Shown in pieces: positions 1 through 9,214 of a stretch of 64,000 bases of DNA. Source of the stretch: Methylomonas rapida (lineage in GTDB: Bacteria > Pseudomonadota > Gammaproteobacteria > Methylococcales > Methylomonadaceae). Where the stretch lies: the NCBI RefSeq assembly GCF_024360925.2, contig NZ_CP113517.1:2542001-2606000 (forward strand). Reading direction: 5' to 3'. Each line of letters begins with the position of its first letter. Position 1 is the stretch's first letter. The notes under the pieces were generated by a model. It ran no database searches, had not been told where the DNA came from, and worked only from the letters and a program-made list of their open reading frames with translations. The position numbers and the translations under genes were made by a program.

Positions 1-814
1 CTGAACAAGGCCACGCGTTTGCCTTCGCGCGGTGTGGTCCACTGGCCGTGTTGTTCGGCGTAGGCCAGCCAGGCGTCGGCATCTTGTTTACGCGGGTTCC
101 ATTTGATGATGAAATCGACCTGATCGGCTTCGTGTAAGTCGATGCGATTGTCGAGCGCGTCGTGACCGCCATCCAGCCGGACCAACAAAGGCAAAGTCGT
201 CAAACGTTTCGCGGCGGCGAGTCCGCGCTCCAGCGCATAGCGGAATTCGTATTGGCAATGCTGCTTGCCTTCGCGCAGTTCATTACCAATACACCAGCCC
301 TCTTTACCCAGATAGAGGGCAATCGGGGCGTAGCCGTCAAAACCTTTGTAGGTTCGGGAGACGCCTTCTTTGCAGGTTTTTTCGTTGTTCATGGGGTAAA
401 CATCGATATCCAACGCGACATGGCCGGCTAACGGCGTTACCGGCACCTGGGCGTGAGCCAGAAAATCGAGGTTGCTTTGATAAATGATCGGTAATAAGGC
501 GTCGGCGTGTTCATCCAGCCGCTGTCTGAGGCGAGCGCTAGAGGGCACGTGCTGAATCGACAGCGCAGCTTTGAAGTAGTCGTCATTGCGATGGTTTTCA
601 ATGGCCTCGAAATCACTTTTGCCCAGGCAAAGCGTGCCAATGATACTTTTGATAATATCCGCGTGAGAAATACTATACCGTGCCGTAATGGAATACCTTT
701 TTCCAAGGCCTGATTGAGCTGACCATAACGATTTAAACATAAACCGACCAAGGCTAATCCAGAGTGACTGGTATAAAATTCAGTGTCAGATTGTTCCAGG
801 ATAAACCGCTTCAT
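1..814 (-). pseudogene. IS1380-family transposase, frameshifted and cut by the window edge
   Basis: The minus strand from ATG 812-814 encodes an IS1380-type DDE transposase N-terminus (start MKRFILEQSD, then LALVGLCLNRYG). The frame is lost near base 675: after RHGIV the reading frame must change by one base to continue as SHADIIKSIIGTL and then run unbroken to the window edge. The shifted part carries the family's acidic motifs (ALDIDVYPMNN and LVRLDGGHDALDN). One T missing from a T run would explain the shift. The 3' end lies outside the window, so the rest of the element and its terminal repeats cannot be judged. A sequencing error in the homopolymer is an alternative to true decay. Confidence 0.8.
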
Positions 815-915
815 GAATCACTCGCTGGGTGAAGAATAGAATAGGCGAATTATACCAAAATAATCCTTATGAATCATTGGTATAGATCTATTTTGCGGGC
901 TTTTAAGTCACGGAT

Positions 916-2736
916 TCAGGCTTTAGATATGTCTTTTAAAATATTTATAACCTTACCTGGCGCCAATCCTATACCAACATGATCACCTTCTAAATTGCCG
1001 GTCACAGGATCAAAACTTGCACCTAATTCTCCAGCACCTATTAATGCCGAAGGCTCTCCAAGAATTGCCGTGGTAGACACTATATGTAGTGATCTTAGGC
1101 TGTTTATGTGCGCTATCGGTTGTGGTTAACCACGGGAAATCTGTGAGAGCCATGCCGAAGCCTCGCCTGAGGTATTTGCAAGGTCGCAAATACCACCTTT
1201 ATCGTATCCTAAATTTAGTGTGGCTTTACCTAAACCAACATTTTGAGCGAAATCGGCACCGAAGAAACCACCAAAATCCCAATTCCCACCATTTGGGCCA
1301 GGAAACTCGATGGCTATTCCAGAGTGGATACCGCTTAACCCTTCAATTCCTGTCATTGACTCAGAAATAAAAGATGGCACTTGTATATTAGTGCTAAGAG
1401 AAATTGTATCTAACCCCAATGGGTCAATATTTGTGAGTGGATTATTCCGTACATAGGTGTATAGGTTTATACCTCCATTCTCGCCAATTGGGTCCCTCGA
1501 TAACCATCGCCCGGTATCAGGATCATAAGCCCGATAGTTGGTTAAATGCAGCCCAACGCCCTGTATGTTAAACATCCCAGCATACAGAAAATCCGGTGTA
1601 ATCGGCGCCGCCTTTTGGATCGGTTTACCGTAGGCATCGTAATCGAACGAACCTATCCTGGCACCGGTCGTCATCACCTGCACGTCACGCACCGAGCCTA
1701 AATGATCGCGGGCATAATAAAGCCGTACATTGCCGGCGATTCTGACCTCTCCTTCGGGATAATAACGCCGTGCCACTACGTCCGTAGCCGTGCGGGCTTG
1801 GCATAAGCTATCGCCGCACCACAAATAACGCATGACCGTCGGCGCCATCACGCCGTTATCGGATGTGATCGAGACGCGCCGGCCCAAGCCGTCGTAGGCC
1901 ATCTGATACGAGAATCCCGGTTGTCCGGTCAACTCGACGTTGACCAGGCGATTTTCCGCATCCCAGGCATAGTCGCGCGCGCCGTCGTTAGAGAGGTTGC
2001 CATTGGCGTCGTAGGTATAGCTTTGGGCATTGGCGGTAGTGATTTGATTTAGGCCGTTCACCTCGATTGCGGTACTGCCTCTCGGCATGTCGATGCCAGT
2101 CAAGTTGTCGCCGGCGTCATAGGTATAGTCATATTGATCGCCCCTGGAGACATCCACCGAAGTCAGGCGGTCGGCGTCGTCGTAAGCGTAGGTGTAATCC
2201 TTGGCGGCCCAGCTTCCGCTTAAGGCCGTGGTTTCGTTGATTTCGCTGATCCGATTTTCCGGCGTGGTGACATAATCATAGCTGCGAGCCGCGCCGCTGT
2301 TTTGAATGCCCAATAATCGCCGATCGTTCTGGTTGTCGTCGTATTGCCAGCTCGTGCCAACTTTACCGGCGCTGTCTTGTAAACCGGTCAATTGATCGGT
2401 TTCGCCCAGATACGTTTGGGCGAAATCGCCCAGCGGATTATTGTGGTTGGTCAAACGACCCAGCGTGTCGTAACCCAAAGTTTCGCTACTGGCGTCCACG
2501 GTACGTTTTACCATCCGGCCCAGTTCGTCGTACTGGTAACCGATGGTGTCGTTGTTAAAAGGGCCGTCTATCTGGCTCAGTCTTAAGGCGCCTAATTGTC
2601 CAATGGCCTGATATTGGTACTGCGTGGTGCCGGTGCCGTCCGTCATCGATGCGACTCTTGGGAACCGAGAATCATAGCTAAAGCTAACATTCGGCGTGGG
2701 GTTGATGGCGTTGATATAACGCAACAAGGTGCGCAT
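916..2736 (-). pseudogene. Orphan RHS core with alternative C-terminal tip
   Basis: This is a 5'-truncated YD-repeat (RHS) segment. It opens at an ATG at 2736 and reads 536 residues to a TAA at 1126-1128. The part from 2718 down to 1504 is a nearly identical, gap-free copy of 4895-3681 in the full RHS gene upstream. It ends in the RHS-associated core (GRWLSRDPIGENGG, then NIDPLGL). The sequence that follows is a glycine-rich tip unrelated to the tip of the full gene. After the TAA the same frame stays open for another 69 codons to a TGA at 916-918, so the tip may have been cut by a nonsense mutation. Such core-plus-tip fragments behind a complete rhs gene are classic silent tip cassettes. Expression on its own is doubtful because no ribosome site or N-terminal domain is visible. 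Confidence 0.75.
1504..2718 (-). repeat. RHS core duplication, downstream copy
   Basis: About 1215 bases match 3681-4895 at a constant offset of 2177 bases with no indel and only scattered substitutions. The left end is where the tips diverge. At the right end homology stops abruptly at GTTGATGGCGTTG plus a few bases, which marks the break point of the duplication. Confidence 0.9.
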
Positions 2737-2852
2737 CCATAGGTTGTACCGAGCCAGCGGCGAGGCGCAACAGTCGCGATTGATGCGCCTCCTGACGTCG
2801 GCAGCATCCTATCGGCCCTCAAATTTGGCGCCCCTTATCGCGTTGATCTTTA

Positions 2853-3179
2853 TTACAGTTGACCACCAAGAATAAGATGAAATTGTACTAGAGCAAGAAA
2901 AGCAATCACAGTCCAAATAACGGAAAACAAAATGGCATATAAAATGATTAATAATAATTCTGTATAAGCTTTATTAATCACTACTGTGCCAATATATAAT
3001 ATATTTATGTACAAAAATATAAAAAATACAAATACAGAAAATGCAAAATTAAATGGCTCATAAAGTAATAAATTAAATCCTTGACTTGGGCTTGTTGAAA
3101 ACAAACTAAAATGCATTATTAATATACCTAATATTAACATTACCCCAACAACTAATGTCTTCTTTATATTCATACACAT
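2853..3179 (-). CDS. Small membrane protein, candidate immunity protein for the RHS toxin
   Basis: This encodes 108 residues (or 106 from the second ATG at 3173), starting 21 bases after the stop of the RHS toxin gene on the same strand. It has about three hydrophobic segments, near residues 7-25, 44-68 and 72-98, with almost no soluble part. I recognise no family. Polymorphic-toxin genes are normally followed directly by their immunity gene, so position alone suggests that role, and an inner-membrane protein would suit an effector acting at the envelope. The gene is much more AT-rich than the RHS core, as expected of exchanged tip/immunity modules. The function is inference. Confidence 0.6.
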   Translation of the reverse strand: MCMNIKKTLVVGVMLILGILIMHFSLFSTSPSQGFNLLLYEPFNFAFSVFVFFIFLYINILYIGTVVINKAYTELLLIILYAILFSVIWTVIAFLALVQFHLILGGQL

Positions 3180-3200
3180 GCCGTATGTTAATTACAGAAT

Positions 3201-6200
3201 CTATTGATTTTTATTCTTCTTTTCCGCTTCTCTTGCTCGATCAAGTACTGTATCAACCCATGTTTGGCAATTTCTCGCTCCCAATTTATAAGGTGTTGTG
3301 TACGGATACGCTATAATGCTATATTTAGGAAAATAGGTTTTTTGAGCTAAAACGTATTGATCTAAACTATTGTTTTCCCTTATAGTTTCACATCTATTAC
3401 CCCCATCCCAATCATCAATTTCATTTTCACTGGTATCAACCCATCCATCACTCCAAAGCATATTATCACCTGCTTGAAAGCTAAGGATTTCACCATTAAC
3501 ACTTAAAAAGTCATGCCTCAAAGGTTGGTTTGATGAAACAGCCGAATTACCAGGCGCACCTAATCTCCTTCCGCACCGTTTAACCCAAAGGCCTTCAGGA
3601 TCAACCCAATTAACCGGATTATTCTCAACATAGGTGTAAAGATTAACCCCTCCGTTTTCCATAATGGGGTCTCTGGACAACCATCGCCCGGTATCGGGAT
3701 CATAAGCCCGATAGTTGGTTAAATGTAGCCCAACGCCCTGTATGTTAAACATCCCCGCATACAGAAAATCCGGTGTAATCGGCGCCGCCTTTTGGATCGG
3801 TTTACCGTAGGCATCGTAATCGAACGAACCTATCCTGGCACCGGTCGTCATCACCTGCACGTCACGCACCGAGCCTAAATGATCGCGGGCATAATAAAGC
3901 CGTACATTGCCGGCGATTCTGACCTCTCCTTCGGGATAATAACGCCGTGCCACTACGTCCGTAGCCGTGCGGGCTTGGCATAAGCTATCGCCGCACCACA
4001 AATAACGCATGACCGTCGGCGCCATCACGCCGTTATCGGATGTGATCGAGACGCGCCGGCCCAAGCCGTCGTAGGCCATCTGATACGAGAATCCCGGTTG
4101 CCCGGTCAACTCGACGTTGACCAGTCGATTTTCCGCATCCCAGGCATAGTTGCGCACGCCGTCGTTAGTGACGTTGCCATTGGCGTCGTAGGTATAGCTT
4201 TGGGCATTCGCGGTAGTGATTTGATTCAAGCCGTTCACCGCGATTGCGGTACTGCCTCTCGGCGTGTCGATGCCGGTCAAGTTGTCGCCGGCGTCATAGG
4301 TATAGTCATACTGATCGCCGCTGGAGACATCCACCGAAGTCAGGCGGTCGGCGTCGTCGTAAGCGTAGGCGTAATCCTTGGCGGCCCAGTTTCCGCTTAA
4401 GGCCGTGGTTTCGTTGATTTCGCTGATCCGATTTTCCGGCGTGGTGACATAATCATAGCTGCGAGCCGCGCCGCTGTTTTGAATGCCCAATAATCGCCGA
4501 TCGTTCTGGTTGTCGTCGTATTGCCAGCTCGTGCCAACTTTACCGGCGCTGTCTTGTAAACCGGTCAATTGATCGGTTTCGCCCAGATACGTTTGGGCGA
4601 AATCGCCCAACGGATTATTGTGGTTGGTCAAACGACCCAGCGTGTCGTAACCGAAAGTTTCGCTACTGGCGTCCACGGTACGTTTTACCATCCGGCCCAG
4701 TTCGTTGAACTGGTAACCGATGGTGTCGTTGTTAAAAGGGCCGTCTATTTGGCTCAGTTTTAAGGCGCCTAATTGTCCAATGGCCTGATATTGGTACTGC
4801 GTGGTGCCGGTGCCGTCCGTCATCGATGCGACTCTTGGGAACCGAGAATCATAGCTAAAGCTAACATTCGGCGTGGGGTTGATGGCGTTGCTATAGGTCA
4901 GTGCCGTCCGGCGATCATCCTTGGCATAGGTAAAGGTTTTCTTTTGACCTAGCGCGTCGGTCACCGATTTCAGCCGGCTGGTCTTCGCTTCATAGGCATA
5001 CGTCGTTTTCTTGCCATCGGCGTAAGTTTTAGCCGTCACCCGACTTTGAATATCACGACTCCAGGTGGTGACGTTACCGTTGCCGTCGCTCAGGCTTTTT
5101 AAGGTTCGATTCGGAAAATAGCCGTATTGGGTTTTATGGCTCAACGGATCGGTTTCTTCGACCATATTGCGCATGGCATCGTAACGGTAATGCGTCGTTC
5201 TGTTTTGGCGATCGGTGACCGAAACTTTATCGAGTTTATCCCAGGTTACGATTTGAGTGGTGTCATCCGGATAGGTGATTTTGGTGAGGCGGTCAAAATC
5301 GTCGTAGCTGTACGCGAGGGTGTAACCTTCCGAATCGGTGCGAGTCGCCACCCGGCCGTAATCGTCGTAGGTCAGGCTAAGTTGGGTCTTGCCGTTGACA
5401 TTGGTAACCTTAGTCAAATAACCGAGATCGTCGTAGCCATACGAAGTAATTTGCCCTAAGGGGTCGGTCACTTGGGTTAGTTGGCCCGCGCTGTTGTAGC
5501 TGTAGGCGGTCGTTTGTCCGGCCGCATCGGTCGAGGTTAGCGGTAAATGCTGGCTGTTGTAGGTAAATTTGGCGACAGGGGTGTAGGTGTAGGTGTAGGT
5601 GTTGGTGGCGGTTTTTTGGTCGATCTGTATCGGATCGATTTGGTTGCCGGCATAGGTAATTTGAGTGTCGCAGCCCAAGGCATCGATGCTTTGGGTGATT
5701 TGTCCCTTGCCGTTATAGCTGGTTTGCAATAATTGCGTCGTGCCGTCATCCAGAACCCGACCTTGTCGCGTCGGCTGGTTATAACTTCCGGAAACCGCCG
5801 TGCCTAAGCCGCTACTGGGTTGCCCTGGATAATTGAACCAAATGCGACTTTCCAGCGGATACTTGATGCTTTCCACGGGTTCGCTGATTACATTGGTATT
5901 CTGCGCCCAATGCACCCAATGCTTGATGCGAGCCTTAGCGTAATCCCCGGCCCCAATTTGATACGCATATTTGTCCCAATAGAAGGTATTGCGATAATTC
6001 AGATACGCGTTGAATGGCGCAACGATACCTTGCGGAATGAGCGATGCGCTATCTGAATAAGGGATAGTGGAAACGCCGGGTTTGAGTTCCAGCCTTTCCG
6101 TATGGCCTAAAGGGTCCGTGGCTTGGAGATAACGCGAATTGCCGGTGCCCCCATAAGCGAAGGTTGTGGCGCCGTAAGGTGTGGTCAACCGATTAATCAG

Positions 6201-7550
6201 CGATGAACTATCGTATTGAACACTAGAGACGAGTCCTAAAACATCCGTAATGCTGGATAATCGCCCGTTACTATCGTAACTGATGGAAGCGCTACGTCCG
6301 AACGGGTCGGTGATTTTCGTGATCAGTAAAGGCCGATTGCTTAACTCATAACTGAACGTGGTGTCGCGGCCGGCGGCATCGGTGATAGACGTCAGGCGCA
6401 ACTGGTTATCGTAGTTCAGCGTCACCGTATTGCCGGACGGATCGATCATTTGCGTCAGAAACACCAGCCGCGTCGAAGTCGTCGAACCGTTGGATTGCCC
6501 ATACACTTCGACACTGCCGTTCGGCAACCGGCGCTCGTAACGCACCGGGTTGCTGGAAACCAGGACCAGGATCGATTGATCTTTGATCTCCGGGGTGAAT
6601 TGATGAGTGCTGGTGTTATAGCCGCTGTACGCCACGGTTCCGCCACCGCTGCCATAGCGGGTCACATTGGCGCCGGGCGAATTAGGCGTATCCTGAATGT
6701 AACTAAGCCAATTGAGCGTCCATTTCTGGCTGACGTTGAAATAACCGAAATTAGCCGGTTGGGCATCTTCGCGCTGGTTATAAGTGAGCGTAGTGAATAC
6801 CGAAGGGCCAACCGGAGGCGCGTAGCCTACGGGGCGATCTTTGATCTGAAGGCTCGCCACCATCTCGGTAAAGTTATAGGCGCACATGCCTGAGCCATTA
6901 GATGGGCAACCTTGAGCGGGGCTCATGCCATTAGTCAAAGGACCGACAACTTGCGGGTTACCCATACCGTAAAGCCGATCTGCTTCGGCGTTCTGGATTT
7001 TTTGCCAACCGTGATCCAGTTTCTTGGACGGGACCAAATAATAACCGCTTGCTTCATCATCGATGGCCGCGCGGGTGACCCATAAATCCTGGCCAAAGAC
7101 CGGATCGTGGATATGGTAGCGGCCTTCGTTTTCGCCCAAGATGGCCGCATAGTGATTCACTTTCCAGTGCACAATTGATGGCACGGGAATCGCTTCACCC
7201 GGTTCGCGTTTAATGAGCGTATGCGGCAACTTGGCTTGCGTCGCTAAACGCCCGACTTCGGACAAACTGACGCCATGTTTACCGGAACGGAACCGATTGA
7301 GGAACTCGATTTGTCCGGCACTGGCCCCCTGAGAGAGTAATAGATTTTTTAACGCCAAAGGCCCGCATAGGTATGCCGTACCGGGATCGTGCTGCATACT
7401 CCACAGCCCTTCCCTCGCATCAGTAATATCTTCGGTGGCCGGTCCCGAGACATTTCTATCGCCCATTTCGGCGAACAAGGCTTCCAGACGCGCTGCGTGG
7501 CCAATGCGGGCATGCATGCGCATCAGCTCACCCAATGCGCGATCCACCAC
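3201..7550 (-). CDS. C39-like peptidase / YD-repeat (RHS) polymorphic toxin, 5' end frameshifted
   Basis: This encodes 1449 residues from a GTG at 7548-7550, but the true N-terminus lies upstream in another frame (see 7523-8629). Residues about 45-170 form a C39-type papain-like domain with candidate Cys62 (YLCGPLALKNL), His133 (VNHYAAI) and Asp149 (IHDP). Residues about 200-1250 are YD/RHS repeats that should form the beta-cocoon shell. The RHS-associated core (GRWLSRDPIMENGG, then DPEGL) ends near residue 1320. The last ~130 residues are the variable tip. It contains His1346 (PLRHDFL) and Cys1428 (ARNCQTWVD) in His-then-Cys order, as in permuted NlpC/P60- or LRAT-like folds, so a papain-fold hydrolase toxin is a reasonable guess. 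A short TYTYTYT stretch near 5585-5610 is a local microsatellite. Confidence 0.85.
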   Translation of the reverse strand: MVDRALGELMRMHARIGHAARLEALFAEMGDRNVSGPATEDITDAREGLWSMQHDPGTAYLCGPLALKNLLLSQGASAGQIEFLNRFRSGKHGVSLSEVGRLATQAKLPHTLIKREPGEAIPVPSIVHWKVNHYAAILGENEGRYHIHDPVFGQDLWVTRAAIDDEASGYYLVPSKKLDHGWQKIQNAEADRLYGMGNPQVVGPLTNGMSPAQGCPSNGSGMCAYNFTEMVASLQIKDRPVGYAPPVGPSVFTTLTYNQREDAQPANFGYFNVSQKWTLNWLSYIQDTPNSPGANVTRYGSGGGTVAYSGYNTSTHQFTPEIKDQSILVLVSSNPVRYERRLPNGSVEVYGQSNGSTTSTRLVFLTQMIDPSGNTVTLNYDNQLRLTSITDAAGRDTTFSYELSNRPLLITKITDPFGRSASISYDSNGRLSSITDVLGLVSSVQYDSSSLINRLTTPYGATTFAYGGTGNSRYLQATDPLGHTERLELKPGVSTIPYSDSASLIPQGIVAPFNAYLNYRNTFYWDKYAYQIGAGDYAKARIKHWVHWAQNTNVISEPVESIKYPLESRIWFNYPGQPSSGLGTAVSGSYNQPTRQGRVLDDGTTQLLQTSYNGKGQITQSIDALGCDTQITYAGNQIDPIQIDQKTATNTYTYTYTPVAKFTYNSQHLPLTSTDAAGQTTAYSYNSAGQLTQVTDPLGQITSYGYDDLGYLTKVTNVNGKTQLSLTYDDYGRVATRTDSEGYTLAYSYDDFDRLTKITYPDDTTQIVTWDKLDKVSVTDRQNRTTHYRYDAMRNMVEETDPLSHKTQYGYFPNRTLKSLSDGNGNVTTWSRDIQSRVTAKTYADGKKTTYAYEAKTSRLKSVTDALGQKKTFTYAKDDRRTALTYSNAINPTPNVSFSYDSRFPRVASMTDGTGTTQYQYQAIGQLGALKLSQIDGPFNNDTIGYQFNELGRMVKRTVDASSETFGYDTLGRLTNHNNPLGDFAQTYLGETDQLTGLQDSAGKVGTSWQYDDNQNDRRLLGIQNSGAARSYDYVTTPENRISEINETTALSGNWAAKDYAYAYDDADRLTSVDVSSGDQYDYTYDAGDNLTGIDTPRGSTAIAVNGLNQITTANAQSYTYDANGNVTNDGVRNYAWDAENRLVNVELTGQPGFSYQMAYDGLGRRVSITSDNGVMAPTVMRYLWCGDSLCQARTATDVVARRYYPEGEVRIAGNVRLYYARDHLGSVRDVQVMTTGARIGSFDYDAYGKPIQKAAPITPDFLYAGMFNIQGVGLHLTNYRAYDPDTGRWLSRDPIMENGGVNLYTYVENNPVNWVDPEGLWVKRCGRRLGAPGNSAVSSNQPLRHDFLSVNGEILSFQAGDNMLWSDGWVDTSENEIDDWDGGNRCETIRENNSLDQYVLAQKTYFPKYSIIAYPYTTPYKLGARNCQTWVDTVLDRAREAEKKNKNQ
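3681..4895 (-). repeat. RHS core duplication, upstream copy
   Basis: This is the matching copy inside the full RHS gene (see 1504-2718). Gap-free collinearity between the copies makes homologous exchange of C-terminal tips possible. Confidence 0.9.
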
Positions 7551-8629
7551 GACTTTGACAGACGGCTCGGTAATATTTTACCCAAATGCCACGCTTTCTC
7601 CCAAGCGTCGATGGTCAAACTAAAACGCCCGGCTTGATAATAGGATAAGCCTAAGTTGGTCAGTAAAGCCGTCTGCCATCCCGAGTCGGGATATGCGGCT
7701 AGGTAATTGGTTAAGGCGCTGTAATCGTCTTCGCTGCTGCGGGTTTGATATTTTTGGATTGCGGCAAGCAAAGCGCCGTCTTCTTCGTCCGTCGTTGCGC
7801 TTGTAGGGTACAGCGGTTCTGCAAATTGCGTGGTACTGAGTTTTGCTAGTTGCGCGTGAAGCTCGTCTGCCGCAAGATTCTCGTTGGCGTGAATCGCAGA
7901 CGACAATCCACCAATCATCAACAGGAAAAGCAATTGGCGCCATCGTTTTAGGTTGTCGCCGAATTTGGCCCGTCGTGAGACGTGGAGGCCGAATAATCCG
8001 GTCGCCATCAGTAATAACGACGACGGCTCGAGAACGGTACCGCCGCCTGGATTCCCATTGTTAGCCTGAAGCGCTAAATCGTCGATGGCAAACTGTGTGC
8101 AATCGACACCGCCGCAACCGTAGGGGTCAGAAGTATTCCCTGTCACGGTGGCAAAAAAGTCCAGTTGGTTGATGCCGGTAAAATTGAAAGTGAATAATTG
8201 CGTAGCGGCCGAGGAAACGGTCACAGTCTTGCTAAACAGCACCGAACCGTTCAATAAGCCTTCGATAGTGACATCGAGCCCGTCGTAATAACCGGCGGCT
8301 AAATAGGCAGTGCCCACATCGAAAAGACCGGTTGAACTGATCGAACCAACAACCGGCAAGACTGTAGAACCGTTGATCAATTCACCGCCGCTGTAAGCGG
8401 CGTTTGTGCCAGAAACCACGCCGTTGGAAAAACCAAGGTATTGGTTCGCCGCGTCATACGCAATAAAATTAGACCAGCTATAGCCTTGGTAATTTGTTCC
8501 CGTTAAATTGATATTACCGCCACTGGCATTAAGATCGTCGAAATTGAGGGAAAACGCTTGAGTAGGCGGTGCAAAGACGAAACTGGGAATAACGAGGAAG
8601 ACAGCAACCGGAAGAGTGAACGCGTTCAT
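7523..8629 (-). CDS. PEP-CTERM protein fused in frame to the RHS N-terminus
   Basis: This encodes 368 residues that combine two proteins. Residues 1-25 are a signal peptide. Residues about 26-195 are a Ser/Gly/Asn-rich secreted domain. Residues 199-220 are a PEP-CTERM-like sorting signal (VLEPSSLLLMATGLFGL, then RR), the tag recognised by exosortase. The frame then runs on through a second hydrophobic stretch (residues 229-247, LLFLLMIGGLSSAIHA) that looks like another signal peptide, and a TPR-like helix pair (residues 315-350). This second half is the missing N-terminus of the downstream RHS protein. Near 7576-7579, one base fewer in an A run (minus strand) throws the frame off. Restoring it joins WHLGK to EPSVKVVVDRALG. 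Two separate genes fused by a small deletion is the likely history. Confidence 0.7.
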   Translation of the reverse strand: MNAFTLPVAVFLVIPSFVFAPPTQAFSLNFDDLNASGGNINLTGTNYQGYSWSNFIAYDAANQYLGFSNGVVSGTNAAYSGGELINGSTVLPVVGSISSTGLFDVGTAYLAAGYYDGLDVTIEGLLNGSVLFSKTVTVSSAATQLFTFNFTGINQLDFFATVTGNTSDPYGCGGVDCTQFAIDDLALQANNGNPGGGTVLEPSSLLLMATGLFGLHVSRRAKFGDNLKRWRQLLFLLMIGGLSSAIHANENLAADELHAQLAKLSTTQFAEPLYPTSATTDEEDGALLAAIQKYQTRSSEDDYSALTNYLAAYPDSGWQTALLTNLGLSYYQAGRFSLTIDAWEKAWHLGKILPSRLSKSWWIAHWVS

Positions 8630-8639
8630 AAAAGTCCTT

Positions 8640-8926
8640 TAAGCGTTGTGCCGCCCCCTCATTGGTCTCCTGAAGGCCGACAATAGTTAATAAAAGTTCT
8701 GTAGTGTCAATAAATACCGGAAGTAAAAAACCAAAAGTGTTTTAACCATACCATAATCTTGAATAACTCCATATAAATTTCTACGGCCACCATCATTCCA
8801 CAATTATTATGCCTTCATTTATGTTGCTATTTACCGCTCCATGTCAACTCAGTTAGCAATCTTGGCGACTGATCCACAAACCTGGATTGCAGGTTGTTTC
8901 ATATAGGGGATGCCAGAGCAATCGCG
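8640..8926. other. Intergenic gap upstream of the PEP-CTERM/RHS gene
   Basis: About 290 AT-rich bases with no credible gene. It presumably holds the promoter of the PEP-CTERM/RHS gene, but no clear sigma-70 pair or hairpin stands out. Confidence 0.4.
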
Positions 8927-9190
8927 CTATGTAGCTGCTGTTCCGAAGAGTAATTTAAAGCAATAGCTGCCGTTCAAACATGCTCGTAGCTTGCGGCGCT
9001 TCAAGCTGTCTTTAGTAGGGCCGTTATTTCTCAGTTATCGAGTGCCATCCGTCGCATCAACACCAAGTTTTCGGCGGAATGATCTTTTCTGGCACGATTC
9101 GCATCTTCGCCAAACTGCACATCCAGCACCCAGTGTTGGGAACTTTCTATCGTCCCGGAAACGCTTGTCACCTTAACGAGTGATACGCCG
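8927..9190 (-). pseudogene. ISAs1-type transposase C-terminal remnant
   Basis: On the minus strand one frame reads IESSQHWVLDVQFGEDANR, then RKDHSAENLVLMRRMAL, which is the conserved end of the ISAs1/H-repeat DDE transposase (E-S-x-H-W-x-L-D-V). Just after MRRMAL the frame changes and continues as RNNGPTKDSLKRRKLRAC, then FKLLFGTAAT, stopping at 8927-8929, which is also family-like. No start, no N-terminal domain and no second end are present. It is a dead fragment. The upstream limit is approximate, since similarity fades around 9150-9190. Confidence 0.65.
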
Positions 9191-9214
9191 ACATCCCAAC
9201 AATCGGTCAAGCGA

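Noticed and set aside
660..690. Programmed frameshift in the IS1380-type transposase
   Set aside because: IS1380 elements normally have a single frame and no slippery site with stimulator is evident, so a simple deletion or read error is more likely.
5580..5612. Short tandem GTGTAG units, considered as a CRISPR or regulatory repeat
   Set aside because: The units are six bases without spacers and encode the TYTYTYT run within the RHS protein.
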